Positions 8,101 through 17,097 of a stretch of DNA of 64,000 nt are shown here, piece by piece. Below the pieces are notes generated by a model that saw only the letters and a list, made by a program, of their open reading frames with translations, was not told the origin of the DNA and ran no database searches. This DNA comes from Bacteroidetes bacterium GWF2_43_63. Lineage in GTDB: Bacteria > Bacteroidota > Bacteroidia > Bacteroidales > DTU049. The stretch spans positions 48,650 to 112,649 of the forward strand of contig MEOQ01000018.1 of assembly GCA_001769275.1 (NCBI GenBank). Reading direction: 5' to 3'. Position numbers and translations under genes: made by a program. Numbering within the stretch: position 1 is the first letter of the stretch; the number at the start of each line of letters is the position of its first letter.

Positions 8101-10150
8101 TGTTTGAAAGGATTACCGCACCTGAATCGTGCGCAAGGGTAAGCCCTGAGCCAGATGAATTCCATACAGTATCAGCAGCGGTAAGATTAATAATCGATTT
8201 GGAATAATCAAGACTGCGTGACAAATTTCCTGACAAATCGAGGCTTCGGCAAATCAAACCTTTCTTGTTCAGATTAAGATTTCCTTTCTGCAAAATCACA
8301 TTACTGAAAGAATGAAGTGTGTCAGTAAAATTATATGTTCGTGAAGTATTAAATGTGATTTCGCTGTAAATTTCAGCATTTCGCGATGTAATATCTTTGG
8401 CAGGAGCAAGCGAAGATGTAAATTCAATGCCGCTTTCGACATCTATTGTAAGACTGTCATGCAACAACATAGAAGAAGAAATAAACAGCGTTCCTTTTCC
8501 GGATAAATGAGCCAGTTCATCAATATTGGTCCACAGCATCTGGTTACAGTAAGCTTGTTCATTAATGGTCACTGTATCTTCGGAACTAAATGAATTTAAA
8601 TCAAACACAACATCATTTCCCCTGACAGGAATACAACCACCGGAGCTGCCTCCCGAAGTGGTGGCCCAATGCGTAGCATCGTTCCAGTTACCTGTTCCGC
8701 CAATCCAATACAGAGTCTCTGTATTCGCCGGCTCAACCACGTCCCATCCGCTTACACCATCAAATTCAAAAGAATTAAGTGCATGAATAATATCACCGGA
8801 AAGATTATTGTAAGAAATTTTCAAATATGAAACAGTGATGTCGCCACTCACAGCATTTATTTTCGGAATAGCAGCATTGCAGGCATTCATCTCCGTTATA
8901 AATGGATTATCGGCGCAAAAAGAAGAAAGATAAATATACTGACCACAAGAACCAGCGGCATTCATTGTATCGACTGTCAGCTCTATTCCATGAGCAAGCT
9001 GCACTTTTGACGCCGGCTTGATAATAATATTACCGGTAACAAAAGAAGAAAAAATTCTGGAAAATGCTGTCGGAAGCTCAACTTCACCAATAGCAAATAA
9101 GGAATCTTTCCCCAAACTAATATTCACAGTGTCTGAACCTGCATACGTGAATTTAATAAAAGCCTGCGCTGCATCAAGGTTCAGCCGGACATCATTCAGG
9201 TAAAGAGCGTTTCCGGAACCGGAGATCTGAACAGCGGAATTGCCCAGGCTGATGGTCTTAGTCAGTGCGGTTGTATTTCTCATTGCCCCAACAAAAATTG
9301 GCCATCCTTGTGAATAAAACTGACCTCCTCCTCTGAATTCGAGAATCCCTCCGGTTTTGAACTGGCTCAGCAAATACATTTTCTTGCTGCCGTTCATATA
9401 AACATCGCACGCCATCTCATTGGCATAAGTATTAATGTAGTTTGTATCGATGGTCGAATTCTGAAAAAACAAAGGACCAGTATGAGCAAAAATCGTAGGA
9501 TCAGGCAGTGCAAAGGACCCGCTGACAGTAAGTGAATCAGCGCTAAACCATTTGGGATTAACAACAGGAACCGAAGCCATGAAAGTGTGATCGGTATTGA
9601 AATGTCGGCAGGCAATTCTGTGTCCGTTTGAATAAAACACCCCATCGGTATGTAGTAAACGATTGTATGGCAGTTGCAATTTCCCTTGAAGATATAAAGT
9701 GTCTGCAGCCATTTGTAGATCGCATTTCAAAGTTTTATCCTGCGTTTCAAAATATGTTGCAGCTCCGGATAATCCGTAAATGCGAATCAATCCGTTATAA
9801 TTAAACGTAACTTTATCCGATAAATAAATATGTCCATAAACATTTAAAGTATCGGTTGTTGTGGAATTAAATTCCACATTGTATACAATACCAGACCAAT
9901 CCATCATAGCACAAAAAGCCATAGATGTATCAACCGTAATAATTTTGCCATTTGCGTTAAAGGACGACGCATCGAAATAAACAGTATCGTCAGATCCAGG
10001 TATGGTGCTGTGATAAACACTGCCTCCGGAAGAAACAGCCCAGTGGCTGGTGTCGGACCAATAGCCGCTTCCACCTACCCAATAATACTCATCGGCAAAA
10101 GCAAAATGTGCTGTAACCAGCATCATTACGGAAATTAACAGTTTCTTCAT
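2153..10150 (-). CDS. giant T9SS cargo protein with Ig-like repeats and RCC1 propeller
   Basis: 2665 aa; ATG at 10150 is preferred over an in-frame GTG six bases upstream. A signal peptide (about 1-20, AFA) is followed by three large modules each opening with YYW(V/I)GG-G-W-D--HW (near residues 22, 480 and 817), rich in beta-helix-like strands. A PKD-like domain (about 1180-1250, CFGDSV) precedes eleven copies of an about 80-residue Ig-like repeat (ICxGDxVTFxAxGAxxYxFxxNG) spanning about 1250-2085. Then come seven RCC1-type repeats (WGxNxxGQLGxG, about 2143-2487), enough for a complete seven-bladed propeller, one more Ig-like unit and a type A sorting domain (LLYPNPSIGEF, about 2583-2665). 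It is probably a cell-surface or released adhesin-like protein. The ligand is unknown. It is convergent with the previous gene and divergent from the next. Confidence 0.85.
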   Translation of the reverse strand: MKKLLISVMMLVTAHFAFADEYYWVGGSGYWSDTSHWAVSSGGSVYHSTIPGSDDTVYFDASSFNANGKIITVDTSMAFCAMMDWSGIVYNVEFNSTTTDTLNVYGHIYLSDKVTFNYNGLIRIYGLSGAATYFETQDKTLKCDLQMAADTLYLQGKLQLPYNRLLHTDGVFYSNGHRIACRHFNTDHTFMASVPVVNPKWFSADSLTVSGSFALPDPTIFAHTGPLFFQNSTIDTNYINTYANEMACDVYMNGSKKMYLLSQFKTGGILEFRGGGQFYSQGWPIFVGAMRNTTALTKTISLGNSAVQISGSGNALYLNDVRLNLDAAQAFIKFTYAGSDTVNISLGKDSLFAIGEVELPTAFSRIFSSFVTGNIIIKPASKVQLAHGIELTVDTMNAAGSCGQYIYLSSFCADNPFITEMNACNAAIPKINAVSGDITVSYLKISYNNLSGDIIHALNSFEFDGVSGWDVVEPANTETLYWIGGTGNWNDATHWATTSGGSSGGCIPVRGNDVVFDLNSFSSEDTVTINEQAYCNQMLWTNIDELAHLSGKGTLFISSSMLLHDSLTIDVESGIEFTSSLAPAKDITSRNAEIYSEITFNTSRTYNFTDTLHSFSNVILQKGNLNLNKKGLICRSLDLSGNLSRSLDYSKSIINLTAADTVWNSSGSGLTLAHDSGAVILSNSNTEMVVMKAAGITFDTLKVNSPRTRILGGGSSDLLYVSGGTALEFEPATTWSLDSLLASGSCTQPVSLSAFIGESGTASISKTGYDTLNISDVVIQNLVADSAGGREYNAIASTGIGITTGWIFSGAVAGKTYYWTGLADKNWHNANNWTPDLILPFSAATCVPGPADTVVFTDLHFSTATSDTVDIYKNAYCKVMDWSSILLTSPSLLIEANLQISDDVLLNENLNFGYGDLFSASDANTPALILAPLYGHAEFDPLCSRYGVNTLLAGFSTADTLFLIDSLVTDSTVSFTVNSGTFVSNEWSMRVGLLKTETSSAKQMLLKNSDISIKYSAVFQDPSILTLDADSTSILMPGNKSFRNYFDGGNQRFFDLEMLTLFSDSSTAVYSGEVYGADTFRIFKVHPGIHLYFEANHEQTFDSAFVANGTCQDSIYIASTEKYLAATLTSLASDSIRIQCSVVRDITATNGAVAVFSRNVSNNTNWHFDAVPATTASFIVSGVTCFGDSVHFVNTSSAYSGNQGDLTFEWYMVDTSLTTTQVSPAYLFDNNQKYDVTLVSTFTNGCSDSYTDSVTIYKPVVNLNSSDADTTICSGDLVTFTANSPNPTPDFYFFSNGIPIIQSADSVKYRTDSIADGETIFAVVDYMGCLDTSTVFTFEVHSLPVVTLASSDLDNLICLGDSVTLTSAGADQYRLYLNGAPYNNLGTTNSWTFSNIADADEFTVFGRNITTGCEAFSSTALDFTVFPLPMVGLTSSEADTTICAGDEVTIHASGAAEYIFYLNGSPLGPQSTVDSVVISTLADNDIVSVEGISLSACRNFASGTLLFHVEVTPLLSFISDDADSRICAGDVITFQAGGATEYQFYINGVPTGVFNTNNSMNSVFSNGQTVEVQGKLGNCYAYADSVFTIDVRPKITWTFSDSVICAYETIDLEADGDSVYQYFINGIAVTPLQYDSIYHASGLIDGQFISVSGTQYACTPLPLEVTVYSVPVVEVTCSELDTAICQGQNILFTASGSDTYGFYVNGTAPGPYSTVSVFSTTALNNGDTISVQAVSGDGCHSFAADTFIVEVAPNPVVSVLQSDPDLTICAGDTVSFSASGASSYEFFVTGASQGAPSAVSSLSLNNLVNGAVVTVQGTTGYCTTVSSNVYQYIVNAIPNVTLNPVSGISVCTGDTIQLLAGGATSYQFFVDGLPWGVASGNSLFSCDTLVSGNVVYVEGTLVGCTGNSGSTYAVTVNEFPILSFINDIPTGNICYGDTVTFEGNGAQNYNFYLEGNPVSADSLFVTADLQNGQEVTLFGYNGVCGLWADTIMTIGVNYVNVSLTSDLPSTAVCEGSPVQFTAIGADLYEFFIDGVSQGSPSATNVFIGSSLSNGQLVSVNGTSNSSGCTQTAYNDIYVHTITVPVIVASPDDVFCEGDSVLLSSSVGENNHWYFEGIPVAGVTDSSIWAYEGGNYYSVVSAGSIGNVWSCGENSLGQFGNGTTINNLYFQPSVLTTHAMEVACGAEFTMVLNDDGTVKAWGRNEFGALGTGNFSDSNIPVNVGSLTAIQKIAAGNRFGLALKSDGTLVSWGDNTFGQLGYGNYSTSNFPFAVLNIDSVTGVATGENHVLAITSDGHVWAWGRNQAGQLGDSTQTNRNIPVQVKHLDNVVAVAAGANHSMALKSDGTLWVWGSNANGQLGLGNITAAWTPEKVNLYNSVVSFDGGSAHSLACDTMGIVYAWGDNTFGQLGLTSVTGSYFPLVSDVSGGVTSVKAGNFTSYALRVDSNLVSWGQNQLGQLGHSGTTNVFVPQIIEQVFEIGSFDAGEKHLAVIPVYEQSCTPSGITITMDTVPEIDLVVNGLVLSTTTAGVSYQWYYNGSAIPGATGTTVTIAALGTYYIVVTFANGCSGFSDEFQYGVGMDEYGVSQMLLYPNPSIGEFTVMLSESDNAKSWRIINSLGQIIESKSDFSSASVFEVRGLSLAAGVYSIQVICSDGAVRSAKFTVTE

Positions 10151-10300
10151 AGTCACCCAAATTGTTAACGAAAGAATAATTCAAGCGACTAAAATACATA
10201 ATATATTTGTTTGTGTGACTAATAATGTCAATAAATTTATCTATTCACCATCCATATGTAAAATTATTGTATATTGCACTCCAAATTGAAAAAATATCCG

Positions 10301-10828
10301 ATGAAACATATCTATCTGTTTCTAAGCCTGTTACTCGCGAATTGTTTATCAGTATTTTCACAGAACTACAATGATTCGTTGACGTCAAAGCTTTATATTG
10401 AGAAAGATCTTGATACGGTTTATTCTGAAATAATAAACACGGGAGCCCGCCTGAGGCTTCCGCTCTATTTTACACCATTTTCTCAAGGAGAATACCATGG
10501 CTACATGCATACTGGAACTGCCACAACCATCATCGGACAAAAAATGGATTCAACAGCGTTTATCAGTGTTACAGCCAATCTCAACAAAGACGTTTTTCTC
10601 AAACAGGGTGCAGAACTTATTGAAGAACTTGATTTGGAGACACTGGAGGGAAGGCCTGCAAAAATGTATCTGATAAAATTCATGGCCGACAAGACACCGG
10701 TACACCGATTAATGCTGTTTACGGGCGACCTGAACAGCTCTTTAATGCTCACTGCCAATTACCCGGAAATATTTTCAACTTTATTGAAAGATGTTATACT
10801 GACCAGCTTTTTAACTGTCCAGTATTAA
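10301..10828 (+). CDS. exported protein of unknown function
   Basis: 175 aa from the ATG at 10301, which directly precedes a signal peptide (MKHIYLFLSLLLANCLSVFS, cleavage before QNY); an upstream in-frame ATG at 10274 would bury it. The mature part is a small alpha/beta protein with strands such as TATTIIGQ, FISVTANL and PAKMYLIKF; the order loosely resembles PsbP/DcrB-like folds, but no family motif is certain. It precedes the SprB-like gene by only 12 bp and may be co-transcribed with the surface-protein module. A -7-like TATATTTG lies at 10202-10209, in the divergent promoter region, without a clear -33 box. Confidence 0.7.
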   Translation: MKHIYLFLSLLLANCLSVFSQNYNDSLTSKLYIEKDLDTVYSEIINTGARLRLPLYFTPFSQGEYHGYMHTGTATTIIGQKMDSTAFISVTANLNKDVFLKQGAELIEELDLETLEGRPAKMYLIKFMADKTPVHRLMLFTGDLNSSLMLTANYPEIFSTLLKDVILTSFLTVQY

Positions 10829-10840
10829 AGTGTGAAGCCT

Positions 10841-13800
10841 ATGAAAAGAAAAATACTTTTGCTTTTGTTTTCGGTTATTCTGAGTGCTTCGGGCTTTGCT
10901 CAAACAAATACCGTGGTTCATTATGTGCCTTTTAAAACGGACACTCAAAGTTTATGGATGCCGGGAGATGCCGGCCTGGTCGATTTAGACATTCCATTCT
11001 TTGATATTGGATGGAACAACAACCGCACTTTTGGCGGCATCACTAACGTGGCCGGGTACCCTTTCGGCGCACAGTTTACAGCTGGCACATGGGGCAAAAT
11101 TGGCTCCGGTCTGCGAATTGAATTCGGAAATGAGCGTGTTGATATCGATTATATAGCCAATGTCGATTTGGAAATGCCGGCAGACGGCAGCTTCGAAAAA
11201 GGCGATGAAATAACAATCAACACTTCGCTGAATCCGTTTCCCGACTCTTGTGTAATTACACCGGAAAAATACAACGTGTTATTTCAAATATGGATGGCTG
11301 TAGGTTTTGGCTTTGAAATCAGCGGCAGGTTTTGTTTTTTCAGCTGTACAAATGCTACTATCCTTGATATTGATATGCCTGTTGACACATTCGACATTGT
11401 TCGAATTGACCCCGTTGGCATCTCATTGCTGGATGGTCAGTATTTTTGGGCCGCTGACGATTATTTTCCTTTTACATGGACCGATAGTCGCGAGATTATC
11501 GATCTGATGATCACAATGCCGAGCAACGACAATGCGTCCAGCTCTATGGCCACGGACACACTGATTTCTCGCATCCCACCTTTCTTATATGCCGATGTGT
11601 ACTTCGATATACCCAATTTCATTGCTGCTCTGAACATTCCTTATGTCAGTGCTTTTTTTGCTAATGTCGAAAATGAATGGGAGTTGGGGCCGATAACGGT
11701 TGGTTATTCTCTCATGCATACTGGTTTCGAAATTGGCTTATATCATAACCAAACGCTCACTTTTGTTCCACGGGTTCAAACCACCATGGATTTTCCCGGA
11801 CTGATTGACTATAAGATTTTAAGTCCCGCCAACACGGTACTCACCTCGGGGACAGATTCATCCATCACATTTACTGTCGGCGACAAAATCCGATTCAGGT
11901 ACCCATGCAATTATGATTTTATGGAAATTGATCCATACTACAAAATGCGCAACGATTTTAATAATCACACCTACGATTCCATTGCCTTCGATTTTATTTT
12001 CCAGATGCTTGAATTTCACATTTCAATGGATGACATTGAAGTAATTCCGCGTATCTGTATTCCCATTTATTATCCCTGCGGGCCATGGTATTGCGTGGTA
12101 TGCGATTGGTGTTATGATGGCGATATCTGCACCCCTGCTGTTGTTTTTCATGGATTCAATTACTCACTCGGACCTTTGGTTGACCTTCGCCCTAATTTAT
12201 ACAATGTGAAATACGATTGGGTTAACAGTCACTGGGAAATGCAAGGATTCAACGACGTTGATCACCCTAAATTCAGAATCGAACCTGCAAAGTTTGTTGT
12301 AACTGTTGCCCCTGTTGATGTAAAATGTTTCGGTGCAAGCACCGGGTCTGCTGCAGCAACAGTTTCTCACGGTAAACCACCTTATCGCTATGAATGGTCA
12401 AACGGATCCGTAGTAAATTCTTCCGCAACATCATCAACGGCCAGTAATTTGCCGGCCGGCACACACTATGTGATTGTTACCGATGCCAACGGATGCGTTA
12501 CTTTCTGCTCGTTTGTTATTGATCAACCCGACAGCCTGCTGGCAGTTTCAGGTATAACTACAAATATTTCGTGTAATGCTACTGCTACGGGAGCAATCGA
12601 TATCACAACAACGGGCGGTACTTCGCCATACACCTACAACTGGACTGGAGGTATCGCAACCGAGGACCGGACTAATCTAACTGCCGGAACCTATACCCTG
12701 ACCGTAACAGACAATAATTTATGCACGAATGTATCTTCGTACACGCTTACCCAGCCATATGTACTCGTTTCAACGCCATCATCGGTTAATGTGAACTGTC
12801 GTGGTGGGTCAGACGGATCAGCTGCTGTTGATGTAACAGGTGGAACCCCACCGTACAATTATGCATGGTCAAGCGGTGACACCACTCCTGTAATTCAGAA
12901 TATTTCAGCGGGCGCATACAGTGTTACAGTCACTGATTTCAATGGTTGTCAGAATGTTTTGAACTACAATATTACACAACCCGCAGCAGCACTTAATCTT
13001 GCAATCACAACCCAAAATGCTTTCTGCAACGGCGAGGCAACAGGTTCTATTACCATTGCTACCTCAGGTGGTACTGCGCCATACGAATATGCGTGGTTCC
13101 GCAACGGACAAACGCTCAATCATTACAGCGCTGATATCAGCAACATTTCAGCCGATGATTATTCTGTAGTAGTGACTGATTCAAAGGGCTGTTCCGTTGA
13201 CACCAACCTCCATATTTCTGAGCCGCCATCCATTACTTATTCGCTATCAACTGTTGACAATTTGTGCTTCGGCGAAACCAACGGCAGTGTGTCTCTCAGC
13301 GTCAATGGCGGGACAGGGACTTACACCTATAACTGGTCAAACGGAGCGTCAACTCAAAACATCGGCGCACTTCCGGCTGGCAACTACAATGTGACAATTA
13401 CTGATAACAATGGTTGTACACAGTTCGCCCAGACCGTGATTACTCAACCGGGGGCTCCGCTTACAGCGTCCATTACTCCAACTCCGGTGCTCTGCAAAGG
13501 AAACGCAACCGGGTCTGTAATTCTCGATACACAGGGTGGAACTGCACCTTACTTCTTCCAGTGGTCTTCCGGATCAACAAACCAAAATCCCGATGGTCTA
13601 ATTGCCGGAACATACACGGTGACAATCACCGACAATAATGGCTGTGTGGCCTACAGCGGAACAGTAATCGAAGAGCCGGTAAACGCTCTTGCCGTTACCA
13701 CCACCATTTCGGATCCGCTCTGCTACAACTCTGCAAACGGCAGCATTACAATAAATGCTGAAGGTGGCACAACGCCTTACTATTTCAGATGGGACGACAC

Positions 13801-14644
13801 GGATTATTTGATGCAGAACAACGGACATCGTGTTGAAAATGTAAGCAGTGGTCCTTATCAGATAATTGTGACCGACGCCCATGGATGTCAGTCAACTCAA
13901 CCCATTTTTGTCAACCAGCCCGACAGCATCACCGCATCAGCGATCGAAGGCATGACCAGCTGTTTCGAAGGAAGTGACGGAACCATCGACCTGAGTGTTT
14001 CAGGTGGAACTGCTCCTTATTTGTATAACTGGTCTTCGGGTGAAACCAGCGAAGATATCAGCGGTGCCGGATCAGGATACTACACTGTCACAGTTACTGA
14101 TGATCATGCCTGCAGCAGGTCGATTACCTATCACATCGCTACGATGACAGAGATCATAGTTGGAGCTTCGGTTGTTCAGGTAAGCTGTTCGGACAACTCC
14201 GATGGCGAAATTTATTTGTCAGCAACGGGTGGAACAGGCGACTACACTTATGTTTGGTCAACCGATGAAACCACGCAGCAAATTCTGGATCTTGAGCCAG
14301 GCAGCTACAGTGTTACCGTCACCGACAACAACGGGTGTCCGAAAATAATGGAATACACCCTGCCTGAAAGCGAGAATGCCTGCATTGACATACCTTCGAG
14401 CTTTACACCCAACAGTGATGGTAAAAATGACAACTGGGTGATCAATAACATTGAGTTATATTCGGGACACCGTGTCCAGATTTTCAACCGCTGGGGCAAT
14501 CTGCTTTATGAGCAGTCGCCATATACAACGCCCTGGGATGGAAAATTCAACGAAAATCCGGTTCCGGCCGAAACCTACTACTACATCATTGACCTCAATA
14601 ATGGTCAGGAAGCATTTACCGGAACAGTAACAATAATCCGCTAA
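10841..14644 (+). CDS. SprB-repeat surface protein with type B T9SS sorting domain
   Basis: 1267 aa; ATG at 10841 gives MKRKILLLLFSVILSASGFA-Q as signal peptide (a GTG nine bases upstream is also open). Residues about 25-490 form a unique beta-rich domain with a Cys cluster near 405-430 (C-x4-C-x2-C-x2-C-x5-C). Residues about 490-1180 contain nine SprB repeats, each of the form C-x-G-xx-G-xxxx-GG-xPYxYxWSxG followed by LxAGxYxVTVTDxxGC. The end (CIDIPSSFTPNSDGKND ... FNRWG ... WDGK ... GTVTIIR) is the gliding-motility-associated, type B C-terminal domain. Proteins of this class are exported by the T9SS with a dedicated PorP/SprF partner, which is encoded two genes downstream. Probable adhesin or gliding-type filament; there is no direct evidence for motility here. 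Confidence 0.9.
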   Translation: MKRKILLLLFSVILSASGFAQTNTVVHYVPFKTDTQSLWMPGDAGLVDLDIPFFDIGWNNNRTFGGITNVAGYPFGAQFTAGTWGKIGSGLRIEFGNERVDIDYIANVDLEMPADGSFEKGDEITINTSLNPFPDSCVITPEKYNVLFQIWMAVGFGFEISGRFCFFSCTNATILDIDMPVDTFDIVRIDPVGISLLDGQYFWAADDYFPFTWTDSREIIDLMITMPSNDNASSSMATDTLISRIPPFLYADVYFDIPNFIAALNIPYVSAFFANVENEWELGPITVGYSLMHTGFEIGLYHNQTLTFVPRVQTTMDFPGLIDYKILSPANTVLTSGTDSSITFTVGDKIRFRYPCNYDFMEIDPYYKMRNDFNNHTYDSIAFDFIFQMLEFHISMDDIEVIPRICIPIYYPCGPWYCVVCDWCYDGDICTPAVVFHGFNYSLGPLVDLRPNLYNVKYDWVNSHWEMQGFNDVDHPKFRIEPAKFVVTVAPVDVKCFGASTGSAAATVSHGKPPYRYEWSNGSVVNSSATSSTASNLPAGTHYVIVTDANGCVTFCSFVIDQPDSLLAVSGITTNISCNATATGAIDITTTGGTSPYTYNWTGGIATEDRTNLTAGTYTLTVTDNNLCTNVSSYTLTQPYVLVSTPSSVNVNCRGGSDGSAAVDVTGGTPPYNYAWSSGDTTPVIQNISAGAYSVTVTDFNGCQNVLNYNITQPAAALNLAITTQNAFCNGEATGSITIATSGGTAPYEYAWFRNGQTLNHYSADISNISADDYSVVVTDSKGCSVDTNLHISEPPSITYSLSTVDNLCFGETNGSVSLSVNGGTGTYTYNWSNGASTQNIGALPAGNYNVTITDNNGCTQFAQTVITQPGAPLTASITPTPVLCKGNATGSVILDTQGGTAPYFFQWSSGSTNQNPDGLIAGTYTVTITDNNGCVAYSGTVIEEPVNALAVTTTISDPLCYNSANGSITINAEGGTTPYYFRWDDTDYLMQNNGHRVENVSSGPYQIIVTDAHGCQSTQPIFVNQPDSITASAIEGMTSCFEGSDGTIDLSVSGGTAPYLYNWSSGETSEDISGAGSGYYTVTVTDDHACSRSITYHIATMTEIIVGASVVQVSCSDNSDGEIYLSATGGTGDYTYVWSTDETTQQILDLEPGSYSVTVTDNNGCPKIMEYTLPESENACIDIPSSFTPNSDGKNDNWVINNIELYSGHRVQIFNRWGNLLYEQSPYTTPWDGKFNENPVPAETYYYIIDLNNGQEAFTGTVTIIR

Positions 14645-14654
14645 CCTTTTTTTA

Positions 14655-17084
14655 ATGAAAATAATTGCAAGTGTTTTAGTTTTTTTGTGGATATCGGCGG
14701 TTTTCGCCGATAATGGGGATACACCAACAGGGGATGTGCCCGCACCTTGTTTTTCAGTTTCACTGACCGGGACACACAACAACTGTTATGGACAAAGCAT
14801 GGGAACCGTTCACCTCACAATAATTGGCGGCACCGGACCCTATACTATTTCATGGTCATCCGGCGAAACCGGGGTTTCTGACATTTCCGGAAAGCCCGCA
14901 GGATATTATGATGTGCAGGTGATTGATCAGGGAACAGGTTGTGTGGCTTTTGATATTTTTAATGTTACAGAACCGCCACAACTCAGCTCCAGCCTGACAC
15001 AAGTCGATGTTAAATGCTACGGACAAAGCACCGGCAGTATCGACTTAAATGTTTCAGGCGGAACGCCTGGCTACATATATAACTGGGGGGGTGCAACCAC
15101 ACAGGACCGCAATAATATTGCAGCAGGTTTTTATTTGGTTACCATAACAGACTCGAAAGGGTGTTCTAAAAAAGATAGCACCATTATCACGCAGCCCGCA
15201 CAAGCACTTGATCGATCAACAACATTTGTCAATCCATTGTGTTTTGCTAATGCAAACGGCTCCATCGATCTCACTGTTTGGGGCGGAACGACGCCATACG
15301 TTTATAACTGGAATAGCGGAACATGGGCATCGCAGGATCTTTCCGGAATTGCAGCCAATACATATTCTGTAGTTATTACCGATGCAAACAATTGCACTTC
15401 GACGGCTTCTGTTACACTCACAAATCCTCCACAAATGACGCTGGGCGTGACATCGGTCGATAATAACTGCTATGGCGAAGTGCTTGGAAGTATAAATGCT
15501 TCTGTAGGTGGAGGCACATTGCCTTATACCTATCAGTGGGCAAATAGCACCTACACCCTTTCCTGGCCCGAAGAAGATCAGGATTCGCTCAGCAACGACA
15601 CCTATTATGTTACTGCGACGGATGCAAATGGATGTTATCTGAATGATTCAGCCATTGTTTCATCTCCTACTGAACTGCAACTTTCAATAACATCATCCAA
15701 CGTAACCAGTTTTGGCGGATCGAACGGATCAATAAACACAACCATCAGCGGTGGTGTGCCTCCTTACCTGTTCATATGGTCAAATGGAGCCACCACACAG
15801 AATCTCAGCAATATTCCTGCAGGTTGGTATTCTTTGATTGTTACCGACGACCATAGCTGCACCATCATTGACAGTGTTTATATCAGTGAACCTTCAGATC
15901 CGCTCACCGTTACGCTGGCTGGTACTGGTGTTACCTGCTTTGGTGGCAGTGATGCTTCTTCCGAAGCCACCGCTTCAGGAGGAACATCTCCTTATACATT
16001 TCTGTGGTCAACTGGCAGTATTGATACCTTCGTTGATGAACTACATGCAGGATTTTATTCTGTTACCATCACCGATGCTTTCGGGAACAATGCAGCTGAT
16101 ACCATCGAAATTCTGCAGCCCGCAGCATTCACATATGTTGAAAACATTACGAATGTTTCATGTAATGGTCTTGGCAACGGAGCTATTGACATTACTATTG
16201 CAGGCGGCACCGCACCTTATGTCTATGCTTGGTTAAACTCGCAATATGTGCTTGCTGCCATTACCGAAGATATTTCAAATATGCCTGCCGGCCAATACAC
16301 ATTGCAAATAACAGACACGCTCGGATGTACCGGCAGTTACGTAACCACGATTTCACAACCCGATCAGCTGGTTTCAGACATTTCGTACACCGATGCCTAT
16401 TGCGCTTTCAGCAGCACCGGAACAGCAAGTACAACCGTAATTGGAGGCACAACTCCCTACGATTATCTTTGGTCAAACGATGCCACAACCGCTGATATTT
16501 ACTCATTACCCGCAGGAACATATGTGCTGACTGTGACCGATGACCATGGCTGCTTTATCATCGACAGTGTTTCAATTTCACAACCCGACAGCATTGCAAT
16601 AGTTTATTCAACAACACCGGTCACCTGCCGCGATCAGCGCGACGGGACTATTTCGGCGTATGCAACTGGTGGAAACGGCAATTATGATTATTTGTGGAAT
16701 ACCGGTGACATTACTGCATCGCTGAGTGACTTACTTGCCGGAACCTATTCTTTGATCGTCACTGACATGATGGGTTGCACAGGAAATGCAGACGTAGTAG
16801 TTGAAATAGTAGAAATTGATTGCATTAATATTCCTTCTTCTTTCACACCCAATGGCGATGGAATAAACGATGACTGGGTAATCAGAAACAGCGAGCTCTA
16901 CCCCAAGGCTACCTATCAGATTTTCAACCGCTGGGGCCAGGAAGTCTATGTCGTTGATGGTCTCTGGACGCCCTGGGATGGAATGTGGAAGGGAAATCCG
17001 ATTCCTGCCGAAACCTATTATTATTTCATCCGGCTGACCCCTGACAGCCAAACGTTACAGGGAACAATCACCATTGTCCGATAA
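14655..17084 (+). CDS. SprB-repeat surface protein, second copy, type B T9SS sorting domain
   Basis: 809 aa, 10 bp after the previous gene. A signal peptide (about 1-18, AVFA) is followed almost directly by nine SprB repeats (about 35-720; GGTxPYxYxW and VTDxxGC cores) and a type B sorting domain (about 722-809: CINIPSSFTPNGDGIND, FNRWGQ, PWDGMW, GTITIVR). It has the same repeat number and tail as its neighbour but lacks the 460-residue N-terminal domain, so it looks like a paralogue reduced to stalk plus anchor. The last 90 residues of the two are closely similar. It is likely displayed on the cell surface together with its neighbour. Confidence 0.88.
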   Translation: MKIIASVLVFLWISAVFADNGDTPTGDVPAPCFSVSLTGTHNNCYGQSMGTVHLTIIGGTGPYTISWSSGETGVSDISGKPAGYYDVQVIDQGTGCVAFDIFNVTEPPQLSSSLTQVDVKCYGQSTGSIDLNVSGGTPGYIYNWGGATTQDRNNIAAGFYLVTITDSKGCSKKDSTIITQPAQALDRSTTFVNPLCFANANGSIDLTVWGGTTPYVYNWNSGTWASQDLSGIAANTYSVVITDANNCTSTASVTLTNPPQMTLGVTSVDNNCYGEVLGSINASVGGGTLPYTYQWANSTYTLSWPEEDQDSLSNDTYYVTATDANGCYLNDSAIVSSPTELQLSITSSNVTSFGGSNGSINTTISGGVPPYLFIWSNGATTQNLSNIPAGWYSLIVTDDHSCTIIDSVYISEPSDPLTVTLAGTGVTCFGGSDASSEATASGGTSPYTFLWSTGSIDTFVDELHAGFYSVTITDAFGNNAADTIEILQPAAFTYVENITNVSCNGLGNGAIDITIAGGTAPYVYAWLNSQYVLAAITEDISNMPAGQYTLQITDTLGCTGSYVTTISQPDQLVSDISYTDAYCAFSSTGTASTTVIGGTTPYDYLWSNDATTADIYSLPAGTYVLTVTDDHGCFIIDSVSISQPDSIAIVYSTTPVTCRDQRDGTISAYATGGNGNYDYLWNTGDITASLSDLLAGTYSLIVTDMMGCTGNADVVVEIVEIDCINIPSSFTPNGDGINDDWVIRNSELYPKATYQIFNRWGQEVYVVDGLWTPWDGMWKGNPIPAETYYYFIRLTPDSQTLQGTITIVR

Positions 17085-17097
17085 GAATACAATTGTT

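Noticed and set aside
13598..13882. Minus-strand open frames inside the SprB-repeat genes
   Set aside because: They mirror the repetitive coding strand and have no recognisable motifs or start signals.
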